From Nocardioides sp. Root240 (GTDB taxonomy: Bacteria; Actinomycetota; Actinomycetes; Propionibacteriales; Nocardioidaceae), in assembly GCF_001428825.1 (NCBI RefSeq), contig NZ_LMIT01000015.1, forward strand, positions 93,655 to 146,678: a stretch of 53,024 bases of DNA, read 5' to 3'. This document shows, in pieces, positions 41,388 to 51,079 of the stretch (positions are counted from its first letter, which is position 1; the number at the start of each line of letters is the position of its first letter). The translations under genes were made by a program, and so were the position numbers. Under the pieces are notes generated by a model. That model did no database searches. It had not been told where the DNA came from and worked only from the letters and a program-made list of their open reading frames with translations.

Positions 41388-42299
41388 GTGAACCAGCGGA
41401 CCACGGCCCTCGACCGCGTCGCTCTGACAAGCCTCGTCTGGGGCGATGTCGACGACGTCTCACTGCCTCTCGCGTTGCTCCTGCACGGTTTCCCGGACAC
41501 CGCCCACACCTGGCGGCACCTCGGCCCCGCGCTGGCGGCCGAGGGTTACCGGGTGGTGGCGCCCTTCACGCGGGGCTACGCGCCCAGTGCCCTCCCGGAG
41601 GACGGCAGCTTCCACGTCCCTGCCCTCATGTACGACGCCCTCGCCCTCCACCGTGCGTACGACGGTGACGAGCGCGCCCTCCTCGTCGGCCACGACTGGG
41701 GTGCGATCACGGCCAACGGCGTCGCCGCGTCCGACGCCAACCCGTTCGGCGTGATCGTCTCCCTCGCCGTGCCGCCCTTCTCGGCGATGAACCCGCGCCG
41801 CGACGACGTGACCCGCTGGCTGCGGATCCTGCCGCGTCAGGCGGCGATGAGCTGGTACACGCTGTTCAACCAGCTCCCGCGGGTGCCCGAGCGCCGTTTC
41901 GACCGCCTGGTCGCCCACCTGTGGCGCAAGTGGTCGCCCGGGTTCGACGCGACGACCGATCTCGCCCACCTGGCCGCGGCGCTGCCCGACGACGCGCACC
42001 GCTCGGCTGCGCTCGGGTACTACCGCGCCCAGCCCCGGACCTGGCAGCTGCCGGCCCGCTACCAGCCGCTGGCCAAGGACTGGGTCGGTGCGCCGCGGGT
42101 GCCGCTGCTGTTCCTGCAGGGCGCCGACGACGGGTGCCTCGATGCGCGCTGGGCCGATCGGATCGGGGACCGGCTGCCCGCCGGCAGCCGGGTCGCGGTC
42201 GTGGAGGGTGCGGGTCACTTCCTCCAGCTGGAGAAGCCGGACGTCGTGAACACCCTGATCCTGGAGTACCTCCGCGAGCGGTCGGCGGCCCGCTCGTGA
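41388..42299 (+). CDS. Alpha/beta-hydrolase under MarR control
   Basis: This 303-residue protein has LLLHGFPDTAHTWRHL, APFTRGYAPS, ALLVGHDWGAITANG (nucleophile Asp), then LLFLQGADDGCLDARWAD (acid) and EGAGHFLQLEKP (His). It is epoxide-hydrolase-like. GTG start in a leaderless arrangement (TAGGGT box). It overlaps the methyltransferase by 4 bp (GTGA). It could detoxify a reactive compound recognised by the neighbouring MarR. Confidence 0.92.
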   Translation: MNQRTTALDRVALTSLVWGDVDDVSLPLALLLHGFPDTAHTWRHLGPALAAEGYRVVAPFTRGYAPSALPEDGSFHVPALMYDALALHRAYDGDERALLVGHDWGAITANGVAASDANPFGVIVSLAVPPFSAMNPRRDDVTRWLRILPRQAAMSWYTLFNQLPRVPERRFDRLVAHLWRKWSPGFDATTDLAHLAAALPDDAHRSAALGYYRAQPRTWQLPARYQPLAKDWVGAPRVPLLFLQGADDGCLDARWADRIGDRLPAGSRVAVVEGAGHFLQLEKPDVVNTLILEYLRERSAARS

Positions 42300-43081
42300 G
42301 GTCCACCTGGGACCCGCAGCGCTATCTCGCCTTCGCGGACGAGCGCGGCCGGCCGTTCGTCGACCTGGTGGCACGCATCGACAGCACCGACCCGCGGGTC
42401 GTGGTCGATCTCGGTTGTGGTCCTGGCAATCTCACCTCCCTTCTCGCGGGCCGCTGGCCGGCCGCTGCTGTCACTGGTGTCGACTCCAGTGCTGACATGG
42501 TGCGCGTGGCCTCCGACAGTGCGGCCGCGGCGCGGGTGGTTTTCCACAAGGCCGACCTGAGGGACTGGGTGCGGGACGTGGAACCGGGGTCCGTCGACGT
42601 GCTGGTCTCCAACGCCACGCTCCAGTGGGTGCCCGAGCACCTCGCGCTGTTGCCGGCCCTCGCTGCCGCGGTCAGCCCGGGCGGATGGCTCGCGTTCCAG
42701 GTGCCGGGCAACCACGTCGCGCCCAGCCACACCCTCCTCGCCGAGCTCGCTGCAGAGCCGCCGTACGCCGCGCACACGGCAGGCGTGGAGCGGGTCGGCG
42801 CCCATGACGCCACCACCTACCTCCGTGCCCTGCAGGGGCTCGGTGGCGAGGTGGACGCGTGGGAGACGACCTACCTCCACGTGCTGCAGGGTGAGGACCC
42901 GGTGTTCACGTGGATCTCCGGCACCGGCGCCCGGCCGACCCTGCAGGCGCTGCCCGAGGACCTCCGGCCGGGCTTCGAGTCGGAGTACAAGGCGCGGTTG
43001 CGCGCGGCGTACCCCGACGACGGCCATGGCGTCGCCTTCCCGTTCCGCCGGATCTTCGTCGTGGCGAGGATGCCGGGATGA
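42296..43081 (+). CDS. tam: SAM-dependent methyltransferase, trans-aconitate-methyltransferase-like
   Basis: This protein of about 261 residues starts VRSTWDPQRYLAFADERGRPFVDLVARI, then VVDLGCGPGNLTSLLAGRWPAAAVTGVDSS (SAM site), SNATLQWVPEH, PGGWLAFQVPGN, and ends FPFRRIFVVARMPG. The W-D-P-x-x-Y-L-x-F start and these motifs match trans-aconitate 2-methyltransferases. It is coupled to the hydrolase gene and shares its MarR-controlled promoter. Exact substrate uncertain. Confidence 0.85.
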   Translation: MRSTWDPQRYLAFADERGRPFVDLVARIDSTDPRVVVDLGCGPGNLTSLLAGRWPAAAVTGVDSSADMVRVASDSAAAARVVFHKADLRDWVRDVEPGSVDVLVSNATLQWVPEHLALLPALAAAVSPGGWLAFQVPGNHVAPSHTLLAELAAEPPYAAHTAGVERVGAHDATTYLRALQGLGGEVDAWETTYLHVLQGEDPVFTWISGTGARPTLQALPEDLRPGFESEYKARLRAAYPDDGHGVAFPFRRIFVVARMPG

Positions 43082-43152
43082 GGATCCCTCGCCTCGAGCT
43101 CCTCGCGCGGCTGCCGGCCACGGCGTAGCCCGGATCACCTTGCCGCACGTTG

Positions 43153-43166
43153 TTACTCGCGAGTAA
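43153..43166. promoter_or_regulatory. 14-bp operator overlapping the -10 of the hotdog gene
   Basis: TTACTCGCGAGTAA is a perfect palindrome; its end overlaps TAATCT (43164-43169), a -10 box 6 nt before the ATG. This is the style of TetR-family operators in actinobacterial lipid metabolism, but the regulator is not in the window. Confidence 0.7.
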
Positions 43167-43175
43167 TCTCATGCC

Positions 43176-43655
43176 ATGACTCAGGTGCACAACCTCTGGA
43201 AGACGACCACCGGCCTGCCCGTCGTGGGCAGCACGATCGGCAAGCGCGTCTTCTCCATCGCCTTCGCCCAGAAGGCGCCGTACTTCGCGACCATCCACCC
43301 CCGGGTCGCCGAGCTCCGGCCCAACTACTGCGAGGTCGTGATCCCCAAGCGTCGCAGCGTGCAGAACCACATCGGCACCGTGCACGCGATCGCGATGTGC
43401 AACGGCCTCGAGATGGCGATGGGCGGCCTCGCCGAGTCCACGATCCCCAGTGAAAAGCGGTGGATCCCGAAGGGCATGAGCATCTCGTACACGGCCAAGG
43501 CGACCGGCGACGTCACCTGCATCGCCGAGACCGACCAGGTCCAGTGGGACACCGCCGAGGGCGACCTCCCGGTCCGCGTCCGCGGTCAGCTGGCCGACGG
43601 CACCGTGGTCATCGACGGCACGATCACGCTCTGGGTGACGTCGAAGAAGAAGTAG
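43176..43655 (+). CDS. Hotdog-fold (DUF4442/PaaI-like) protein
   Basis: This 159-residue protein contains RPNYCEVVIPKRRSVQNHIGTVHAIAMCNGLEMAMGGLAES, with the N-H-x-G-T-V-H-A segment of DUF4442 hotdog proteins, related to acyl-CoA thioesterases. The usual catalytic Asp of PaaI is not obvious. Leaderless start and an operator palindrome in front suggest tight control, perhaps by fatty-acid state. It converges with the glutamate importer genes. Confidence 0.88.
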   Translation: MTQVHNLWKTTTGLPVVGSTIGKRVFSIAFAQKAPYFATIHPRVAELRPNYCEVVIPKRRSVQNHIGTVHAIAMCNGLEMAMGGLAESTIPSEKRWIPKGMSISYTAKATGDVTCIAETDQVQWDTAEGDLPVRVRGQLADGTVVIDGTITLWVTSKKK

Positions 43656-43672
43656 CGTTCGACCGACCGAGG

Positions 43673-43693
43673 ACCGCGCCGCTCAGGCGCGGT
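43673..43693. terminator. Bidirectional hairpin, hotdog gene and gluD
   Basis: ACCGCGCC-GCTCA-GGCGCGGT, 8-bp stem, between the convergent genes and including the gluD stop codon in its loop. Confidence 0.65.
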
Positions 43694-44555
43694 TCTTGTC
43701 GATTCCGGCCGCGACGGCCACGACGTCGATCTTCTTCTCGCCGACGAACTTCTTCTGGATCCAGGTCGCGAGCAGCGTGAGCAGCAGGTTCAGCCCGACG
43801 TACAGGACCGCCAGCACGATCGCCGTCGGCACCTGGTTGTGGAACTCGCGGTAGATCTGCTGGCCGACGCGGGTCAGGCCGGGCGCGGCGACGGCGTAGC
43901 CGAGGCTGGTGTCCTTGAGTGCGACGACCATCTGGCTGATCATCGCCGGCAGCATCACCTTCACCGCCTGCGGCAGCAGGACGATGGTCATGACCTGCGT
44001 CTTGCGCATGCCGATCGCGTACGCCGCCTCTGCCTGCCCCTTCGGGACGGCGGCCACGCCGGCGCGGACCACCTCGGCCAGGACGGCGCCGTTGTAGCAG
44101 GTGAGCGCGATGACGACGGAGAAGAAGCCGCCGCGCTGGTCGATCCACAAGAAGCTGCCCTTGGTCGAGATGAACCACATGGAGAACACGAAGATCATCA
44201 GCAGCAGCACGGGCATGGCGCGGAAGAACTCGACGACGACCCACGCCGGCCAGCGGATGAAGGCGTGGTCCGACATCTTCGCGACGCCGAACAGGAAGCC
44301 GAACACCACGGCACCGGTGATGGCGAAGACGGCCATCGTGACGGTGTCGACCAGGCCGTCGAGGATGAGGGTGCCGAGGTAGTCCGGAGTGACGAACGGC
44401 TCCCAGAGGTCGTACTCGAACTGCCCGTCGTCGTTGAGCTTGAGGACCGCGTAGACGACGGCGGCGAGGATGCCCGCGGAGGCCACCGCCGTGTAGATGC
44501 GGTGCCGCATCCGGGTCGCGGGCCCGGGGGCGTCGAAGAGGACACTGGCGGACAT
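43683..44555 (-). CDS. gluD: Glutamate-type ABC transporter permease (GluD-like)
   Basis: This 290-residue permease has several membrane helices and the HisM-type signature (YNGAVLAEVVRAGVAAVPKGQAEAAYAIGMRKTQVMTIVLLPQAV) with the EAA loop. A ~30-residue N-terminal extension precedes the first helix. It overlaps gluC by one base. It forms the channel with GluC for uptake of glutamate or a related polar amino acid. Confidence 0.9.
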   Translation of the reverse strand: MSASVLFDAPGPATRMRHRIYTAVASAGILAAVVYAVLKLNDDGQFEYDLWEPFVTPDYLGTLILDGLVDTVTMAVFAITGAVVFGFLFGVAKMSDHAFIRWPAWVVVEFFRAMPVLLLMIFVFSMWFISTKGSFLWIDQRGGFFSVVIALTCYNGAVLAEVVRAGVAAVPKGQAEAAYAIGMRKTQVMTIVLLPQAVKVMLPAMISQMVVALKDTSLGYAVAAPGLTRVGQQIYREFHNQVPTAIVLAVLYVGLNLLLTLLATWIQKKFVGEKKIDVVAVAAGIDKNRA

Positions 44556-45238
44556 CAGGCGACCCTCCAGCGTCGTTCGAGGCTGAGCGAGATCATCGAG
44601 ACGATCTCCACCAGCACGATGTAGCCGATCGCGAAGCAGAGGAAGATCCCGATCCGCTGGCTGCTGTAGTCGTTGGTCAGCCCGCGCATGGCGGCGGTGG
44701 CCTCGGCGAGGAAGAAGATCGCGGCGACCGAGGTGTTCTTGAGCATCGCGATGAGCGCGCTGGCCACGGGCGGCACGGACGCGCGGATCGCCTGGGGCAG
44801 GACGACCTGGGTCATCACCCCGCCGAAGGGGAGCCCGATGGCACGGGCGGCCTCGGCCTGGCCCATCGGCACGGCGTTGACGCCCGAGCGCAACCCCTCG
44901 CAGACGAAGCAGGCGGTGTAGAGGCTCAGGGCGACGAACGCGGTGGCGAACGCCGAGGTGAAGTCGAAGCTGCCGACGTGCACCTGCACCCACTTGAAGT
45001 TGATGCCGATGATGGGCGCCGCGAAGTGGAAGAAGATGAAGATCAGGACCAGCGGGGTGTTGCGCACGACCGACACGTAGACCGTGGCGAGCGACCGGAG
45101 CACCGCGATCGGGCCCACCCGCATGGCGACGAGGAGGATGCCCAGCGCCATGGAGGCGACGGCGCACACGAGGAACAGGAACAGCGTGTAGCCGAATCCC
45201 TTGAAGAACTCGTCGAGGTTGTCGAGCACCGCGCTCAA
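44555..45238 (-). CDS. gluC: Glutamate-type ABC transporter permease (GluC-like)
   Basis: This 227-residue permease has about five helices and the EAA-type loop (ACFVCEGLRSGVNAVPMGQAEAARAIGLPFGGVMTQVVLPQAI). It pairs with the next gene to form the membrane pore. It starts 72 bp after the binding-protein gene. Confidence 0.9.
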   Translation of the reverse strand: MSAVLDNLDEFFKGFGYTLFLFLVCAVASMALGILLVAMRVGPIAVLRSLATVYVSVVRNTPLVLIFIFFHFAAPIIGINFKWVQVHVGSFDFTSAFATAFVALSLYTACFVCEGLRSGVNAVPMGQAEAARAIGLPFGGVMTQVVLPQAIRASVPPVASALIAMLKNTSVAAIFFLAEATAAMRGLTNDYSSQRIGIFLCFAIGYIVLVEIVSMISLSLERRWRVA

Positions 45239-45310
45239 CGGCGTCCCCTCTCGGTCGGGGGAGCCGAGGCCTGTCGTACGACGGGCCCCGGCTCCGCGCT
45301 CATGCGTGGG

Positions 45311-46201
45311 TCACTTGCAGGGCTGCAGCGTGGGCGGCTCGGGCGTCTGCACGCCCGACGGCCCGAGTGTCAGCTTGAACGCCTCGGCCCACGAGCCGTC
45401 CGCGAAGGCGTCCTCCAGGACGCCGTCGATCCACTCGCACATCTCCGGGTGGTCCTTGCCGTAGCCGACACCGATGTTCTCGGTCGAGAACTGGTCGCCG
45501 ACGACCTTGAGCTCCCCCTCGTTCTGCGCGGCGAGGCCGGCGAGGATGGTGCCGTCGGTGGTCATCGCCTCGTAGGTGCCGTCGAGGACCTTCTCCGCGC
45601 ACTCGGAGTAGGAGTCGGCGCCGACGCCCTTGGCGCCCTTGGCCTTGATCGTCTCGAGCGAGGTGGAGCCCGTCACCGAGCAGACCTCCTTGCCCTTGAC
45701 GTCGTCGACACCGGCGATCTTGCTGTCGGACTTCACCAGCAGCTGTTGCCCCGTGACCATGTAGGGGCCGGCCTGGCCGACGACCTTCTGCCGGTCGTCG
45801 GTGATGGAGTACGACGCCAGGACGACGTCGACCTTCCCCGACTCCAGGTAGGGCTCCCGGTTGTCGGAGATGGTCTCCTCCCAGTTGACCTTGTCACTGG
45901 CCGGGTCGATGCACAGGTCGGCGATCAACAGCTTGGCGATCTCGATGTCGAAGCCCTTCGGGACGTCGTCCGTCGCCCCCTGGAAGCCGACACCGGGCTG
46001 GTCGGTCTTGTGCCCGACGTTGATGGTGCCGGCGTCCGCGAGCTCCGCCATCCGGGAGCCCTCGGCGAACTTGCCGTCGCAATCGCTCTTCGCGTCGACG
46101 TCGCGTCCTTCGTCGTCGCTGCCGGCGTCGCCGCACGCCGCGAGTCCGGCGGCGATCGCGATCCCGGCCGTGGTTGCCGCAAGGGCACTTCTCAGTCGCA
46201 T
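45311..46201 (-). CDS. gluB: Solute-binding lipoprotein of the glutamate-type importer
   Basis: This 296-residue protein has a lipobox (AAGLAAC, Cys23) and a family 3 solute-binding fold (FAEGSRMAELADAGTINVGHKTDQPGVGFQG; YSITDDRQKVVGQAGPYMVTGQQLLV; KEVCSVTGSTSLE). It captures the substrate outside the membrane. Its position between gluA and gluC matches the corynebacterial gluABCD order. The specific ligand cannot be proved from sequence. Confidence 0.92.
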   Translation of the reverse strand: MRLRSALAATTAGIAIAAGLAACGDAGSDDEGRDVDAKSDCDGKFAEGSRMAELADAGTINVGHKTDQPGVGFQGATDDVPKGFDIEIAKLLIADLCIDPASDKVNWEETISDNREPYLESGKVDVVLASYSITDDRQKVVGQAGPYMVTGQQLLVKSDSKIAGVDDVKGKEVCSVTGSTSLETIKAKGAKGVGADSYSECAEKVLDGTYEAMTTDGTILAGLAAQNEGELKVVGDQFSTENIGVGYGKDHPEMCEWIDGVLEDAFADGSWAEAFKLTLGPSGVQTPEPPTLQPCK

Positions 46202-46237
46202 GTTCCTGTCCTCTCCTTGCCCGAGTTGTTCGGGAGG

Positions 46238-47023
<786 letters not shown>

Positions 47024-47116
47024 GCTCTCGGACGCTAGTCCTTGACCTGTGTCAGCGGCTAGTGCGCAGGGCCGACGAGATCATTTCGTGACGCATCGGA
47101 ACAGGGGGCGTATGTG

Positions 47117-47503
47117 TCAGAGGACAGCGGGTACGACGCTCAGGCCGAGCCCGATCACGATGGCTCCCACGGCCAGCGGTACGGCGAGCCGCCCGGTCGA
47201 CGCCACGTCCGCCTCGTCGTCGGCGGTCAGTCCCATCTCCTTGCGCCACTCGGCCTCCTCGAGCTCCCACTGGGTCTCCGAGGTCACCGCACGCATGGCT
47301 CCGCCGATCGCCAGCAGGAGGAGCGTGAACGTGCCGCCCGCGACCGTCAGCACGGTCAGGATCGCGCGCACCCCGCGGGTGTCGGTGCCGAACATCAGGC
47401 CGGCGCCGAGCAGCACCGCGACCACCAGGGCGAGAATGCTGAGGATGCTGCCGATGACCTGGTTGTTGCGGGCGACGAAGCCGGGAGGAGCGGTGTCAGC
47501 CAT
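47117..47503 (-). CDS. Small membrane protein, function unknown
   Basis: This 128-residue protein has two hydrophobic helices near residues 20-70 (IGSILSILALVVAVLLGAGLMF and AILTVLTVAGGTFTLLLLAIGGAM) and another near the C terminus (LAVPLAVGAIVIGLGLSVVPAVL). TAGGCT is 7 nt before the ATG with no Shine-Dalgarno, consistent with a leaderless transcript. It diverges from miaB. Family not recognised. Confidence 0.8.
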   Translation of the reverse strand: MADTAPPGFVARNNQVIGSILSILALVVAVLLGAGLMFGTDTRGVRAILTVLTVAGGTFTLLLLAIGGAMRAVTSETQWELEEAEWRKEMGLTADDEADVASTGRLAVPLAVGAIVIGLGLSVVPAVL

Positions 47504-47579
47504 GGGGGCGAGCCTAGTTGTTCGGTGAGGGGATCGAGATTCGGGCGGCAGCCACCGCCCGCCGTACCCTTGACCGGTC

Positions 47580-49103
47580 ATGAGCACCACAGCCCAGCCC
47601 CAGCAGCACAGGACCTACGAGGTCCGCACCTACGGGTGCCAGATGAACGTGCACGACTCCGAGCGCCTCTCGGGCCTGCTCGAGGACGCCGGGTACACCC
47701 CCTTCGTCGCAGCGCCCGAGGGTGAGCAGGCTGCCCATCCTGACGTGGTCGTGTTCAACACCTGCGCGGTGCGGGAGAACGCCGACAACCGTCTCTACGG
47801 CAACCTCGGCCACCTGGCGCCGGTGAAGGCGAGCCGGCCGGGGATGCAGATCGCCGTCGGCGGGTGCATGGCGCAGAAGGACCGCGACACCGTCGTGAAG
47901 AGGGCGCCGTGGGTCGACGTCGTCTTCGGCACCCACAACATCGGCTCCCTGCCGGCGCTGCTGGACCGCGCGCGCAGCCAGCAGGAGGCGCAGGTCGAGA
48001 TCCTCGAGTCGCTCGACGTGTTCCCGTCGACGCTCCCGACCAAGCGCGAGTCGGCGTACGCCGCGTGGGTGTCGGTGAGCGTGGGCTGCAACAACACCTG
48101 CACCTTCTGCATCGTGCCCAGCCTTCGGGGCAAGGAGAAGGACCGCCGGCCGGGGGAGATCCTGGCCGAGATCGAGGCGCTGGTCGCCGAGGGCGTCTCC
48201 GAGGTCACCCTGCTGGGCCAGAACGTCAACGCGTACGGCGTCGAGTTCGGCGACCGCGAGGCGTTCTCCAAGCTGCTGCGGGCCTGCGGCGAGATCGAGG
48301 GCCTGGAGCGGGTCCGGTTCACGAGCCCGCACCCGGCCGAGTTCACCGACGACGTCATCGCGGCGATGGCCGAGACGCCCAACGTGATGCCCAGCCTGCA
48401 CATGCCGCTGCAGTCCGGCTCGTCGAAGGTCCTCAAGGACATGCGCCGGTCCTACCGGCAGGAGAAGTTCCTCGGCATCATCCAGCGGGTCCGTGCCGCG
48501 TTGCCGGACGCCGCGATCACGACGGACATCATCGTCGGCTTCCCCGGCGAGACCGAGGAGGACTTCCAGGAGACGCTGAAGGTGGTGCGGGAGTCCCGCT
48601 TCGCCGGCGCCTTCACCTTCCAGTACTCCAAGCGCCCCGGTACGCCGGCCGCGACCCTCGAGGACCAGGTGCCGCAGGCGGACGTGACCGACCGCTACAA
48701 CCGCCTCGTCGACCTGGTCAACGAGATCGCCTGGGACGAGAACCAGAAGCTGGTCGGGCGCGAGCTCGAGCTGATGGTGTCGGAGGGCGAGGGCCGCAAG
48801 GACGCCGCCACGATGCGGCTCTCCGGCCGCGCTCCCGACAACCGGCTGGTCCACTTCGAGGCCGACTTCTCGCAGGTCGACGGTGCCCCGCGACCCGGTG
48901 ACATGGTGACCGTCGAGGTCACCTACGCCGCCCCGCACCACCTCGTGGCCGACGGTCCGGTGCGCGCGCTGCGTCGTACCCGGTCGGGCGACGCGTGGGA
49001 GCGGCGGACGGCGGAACCGGCTGCGGCCGGTCCCTCGGTGGGGCTGGGGATGCCGTCGATCGGCGTACCGGCGCCGCTGCCGGAGGCCCCCGCCTGCCGT
49101 TGA
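47580..49103 (+). CDS. miaB: tRNA methylthiotransferase MiaB
   Basis: This 507-residue radical SAM enzyme adds the 2-methylthio group to i6A37 of tRNAs. It has the N-terminal cluster (TYGCQMNVHDSER, FNTCAVRENA, GGCMAQ), the radical SAM motif CNNTCTFC and the C-terminal TRAM domain. The tail (about 465-507) is Pro/Ala-rich and variable. The modification partner miaA is 2 kb away on the same strand, with unrelated genes between. TACCCT precedes the ATG by 9 nt. Confidence 0.95.
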   Translation: MSTTAQPQQHRTYEVRTYGCQMNVHDSERLSGLLEDAGYTPFVAAPEGEQAAHPDVVVFNTCAVRENADNRLYGNLGHLAPVKASRPGMQIAVGGCMAQKDRDTVVKRAPWVDVVFGTHNIGSLPALLDRARSQQEAQVEILESLDVFPSTLPTKRESAYAAWVSVSVGCNNTCTFCIVPSLRGKEKDRRPGEILAEIEALVAEGVSEVTLLGQNVNAYGVEFGDREAFSKLLRACGEIEGLERVRFTSPHPAEFTDDVIAAMAETPNVMPSLHMPLQSGSSKVLKDMRRSYRQEKFLGIIQRVRAALPDAAITTDIIVGFPGETEEDFQETLKVVRESRFAGAFTFQYSKRPGTPAATLEDQVPQADVTDRYNRLVDLVNEIAWDENQKLVGRELELMVSEGEGRKDAATMRLSGRAPDNRLVHFEADFSQVDGAPRPGDMVTVEVTYAAPHHLVADGPVRALRRTRSGDAWERRTAEPAAAGPSVGLGMPSIGVPAPLPEAPACR

Positions 49104-49137
49104 GCCACGGCCGCTCGTCGGTTAGGTTCAAGCCCTG

Positions 49138-49869
49138 ATGCCAGCGAATGAACCAACCATTCTCGCAACCTCGGGCGGCATCGTTCCCGGCGCACGCACG
49201 CGTTGGTCGGTCGGCCCGTTGACCCGTCACGCCGTCGACCTCGCCGGCGTGGACGGGCGCGCGCCCCGCGTCTGCTTCCTCGCGACGGCGTGCGGTGACC
49301 AGCCGGCGATCATTCGCGACTTCTACGACATGGCGCAGGAGGCCGGCTACCACGCGAGCCACCTGCAGCTGTTCACGATGCCCAACGTCGAGGACGTGCG
49401 CGCCCACCTGCTCGCCCAGGACGTGATCTGGGTGTGGGGCGGCAGCGTCGCCGGCCTGCTCGCGATGTGGGAGCTGCACGGCGTCGGCGACGCCATGCGC
49501 GAGGCGTGGCAGGCGGGCGTCGTCCTCACCGGGGTGTCGGCGGGGTCGATCTGCTGGCATGTCGGCGGTACGACGGACTCGTTCGGCCCCGACCTGCGCC
49601 CGATCACCAACGGACTCGGCTTGGTGCCGTGGTCCAACGGCGTCCACTACGACTCCGAGGAGCAGCGGCGCCCGCTGTTCCAGAAGCTGGTCGGCGACGG
49701 TGCGCTGCCCGCGGGCTACGCGACCGACGACGGCGTGGGCGTGCTCTACCGGGGCACGACCTTCGCGGGGGCGTTCACCGAGCAGGACGGCAAGGCGGCG
49801 TACTTCGTGGAGCGCGCGGCCGACGGCGGCGTCGTCGAGACCCGGCTCGACACCCAGCGCCTGCGCTAG
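49138..49869 (+). CDS. pepE: Peptidase E (S51 family)
   Basis: This 243-residue enzyme has ILATSGGI, WVWGGSVAGLLAMW, and the nucleophile Ser in VLTGVSAGSICWH, matching the Ser-His-Glu S51 peptidase family (Asp-Xaa dipeptidase / cyanophycinase-like). GLVPWSNGVHYDSEEQRRPLF follows. It is 34 bp after miaB. TAGGTT precedes the ATG. The peptide substrate is not evident. Confidence 0.9.
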   Translation: MPANEPTILATSGGIVPGARTRWSVGPLTRHAVDLAGVDGRAPRVCFLATACGDQPAIIRDFYDMAQEAGYHASHLQLFTMPNVEDVRAHLLAQDVIWVWGGSVAGLLAMWELHGVGDAMREAWQAGVVLTGVSAGSICWHVGGTTDSFGPDLRPITNGLGLVPWSNGVHYDSEEQRRPLFQKLVGDGALPAGYATDDGVGVLYRGTTFAGAFTEQDGKAAYFVERAADGGVVETRLDTQRLR

Positions 49870-49882
49870 GACCGACGACCCG

Positions 49883-50185
49883 CTAGGCGGGCGACTCCTC
49901 CTCCGGCGCTACGTCGGCGTTGCCGCGCGTCGCCTCGGTGTCGGTGTCCTCGCCGGTCGTGGTCTCCGGCGGCAGGTCGTCGGTCGCCGGGTTCAGCAGA
50001 GGGTCGGGGTCGTGCGGCTCACGCGTGTAGGCACCGTCCCCACCGACGCCCTCGATCGCATGCGGACCACCGGGCGGCGGGGCCTGCGGCTCGCTGGTCG
50101 GCTTCGGCGGCGGTGGCAGCCGCTGGCCGGTGTCGTCGTCGGGGTCGACGCGCGGTGAGGTGATGTCCTCGGATGGCTGGCTCAT
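49883..50185 (-). CDS. Small acidic, proline-rich protein
   Basis: This 100-residue protein is low-complexity: PPPPKPTSEPQAPPPGG, then EPHDPDPLLNPATDDLPPETTTGEDTDTEAT. No domain is recognised; it is probably disordered. GGAGGAAGAACA precedes the ATG. It converges with pepE with 13 bp between stops. Confidence 0.7.
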   Translation of the reverse strand: MSQPSEDITSPRVDPDDDTGQRLPPPPKPTSEPQAPPPGGPHAIEGVGGDGAYTREPHDPDPLLNPATDDLPPETTTGEDTDTEATRGNADVAPEEESPA

Positions 50186-50245
50186 TGTTCTTCCTCCCTG
50201 GCGGGAGAGGTATCCGCTGAGCCGGACTTCATCCGGCGACGGCGG

Positions 50246-50737
50246 TCAGAAGCCGAACTGGGTGAGCGGCGCGAGGTCGCCGTGGAGCAGGCCGGTGAGC
50301 ACGAAGCGCTCGTGCGGCACCACCGGGTCGGGCAGTGCGTCGAGCCGGAACCAGCGCAGGTCGGCACACTTGGCCGGCTCGACGATGCGCGGATCGCCGG
50401 TCCAGGAGCGCGCGGTGAAGAAGAAGTCGATCCGCTCGTCGATCGGCAGGTCGTGGGCGGTGCGCTGCATCGCGGTGGCGAAGGTGAGGTCGAGGTCGGC
50501 GACGGCGACCTCCTCGAGCGCCTCGCGACGCGCGGCCTGGGGCGCGGTCTCGCCGCGCTCGACATGGCCGGCGGCGGCTGCGGCCCAGTGGCCGTCCATG
50601 TAGCCGGTGCCCTGCCGCAATTGGAGGAGCACCTCGGTGCCCGGTCCGCCGTCCGCGGCCTCCCGCAGGAGGAAGACGTAGGAGGCGGGGACCACGACGA
50701 AGCGGGTCCTCCCGGTCGCGGGGTCCGTGACGGTCAC
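50246..50737 (-). CDS. Nudix hydrolase
   Basis: This 163-residue protein has the Nudix box GHVERGETAPQAARREALEEVAV (G-x5-E-x7-R-E-x2-E-E-x-A in place of G). Preceding strand: EVLLQLRQGTGYMDGHWAAAAAGHVE. It probably hydrolyses a nucleoside diphosphate derivative; the specificity is unknown. It lies 60 bp downstream of nothing coupled, on the minus strand. Confidence 0.88.
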   Translation of the reverse strand: MTVTDPATGRTRFVVVPASYVFLLREAADGGPGTEVLLQLRQGTGYMDGHWAAAAAGHVERGETAPQAARREALEEVAVADLDLTFATAMQRTAHDLPIDERIDFFFTARSWTGDPRIVEPAKCADLRWFRLDALPDPVVPHERFVLTGLLHGDLAPLTQFGF

Positions 50738-50749
50738 CGAGGTGCTCCT

Positions 50750-50810
50750 TGGTCTCGCTGGTCGAGTAGCCGGTCGCGAGGGACGAGCGCCGGCGTATCG
50801 AGACCTCAGC
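50750..50810. repeat. REP-like dispersed repeat
   Basis: TGGTCTCGCTGGTCGAGTAG...CGAGCGCCGGCGTATCGAGACC matches the widely dispersed palindromic repeat of Nocardioides-type genomes (GGTCTCGATACGC...GCTACTCGACC). Confidence 0.65.
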
Positions 50811-51009
50811 TGATGTCGTCGTCCTGGCCGTCGAGGCCGTCGAGCGCGTCCTTCGCCTTGTCGACGCCGAGGTCGATCTTGTCATCGAACTTGCCACCGG
50901 TCTTGTCGGAGGCGAAGTCCGCCGCCTTGTCGAGACCGTCGCTGATCTTGTCGCCCTGGCTGTCGACCGCGTCGGTCAGCTTGTCCTTGGCGTCATCGAG
51001 AAAGCCCAC
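50806..51009 (-). CDS. MT0933-like antitoxin-type small protein
   Basis: This 67-residue charged helical protein (VGFLDDAKDKLTDAVDSQGDKISDGLDKAADFASDKTGGKFDDKIDLGVDKAKDAL) matches the MT0933-like/Rv0909 antitoxin family pattern (GFLD-x-A-K, then DK-x-x-DF-x-x-x-K-T-G-G-K). No toxin gene adjoins it; many such genes are orphans with a possible stress role. GTG start, GGGGG upstream. It is too short for most gene callers' defaults. Confidence 0.8.
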   Translation of the reverse strand: MGFLDDAKDKLTDAVDSQGDKISDGLDKAADFASDKTGGKFDDKIDLGVDKAKDALDGLDGQDDDIS

Positions 51010-51079
51010 GAGAAACCCCCATTGGTTGTTGTGGACGGCCCGTTCCGGACCGTCGCGGACACCTTGCCACACTAATGTC

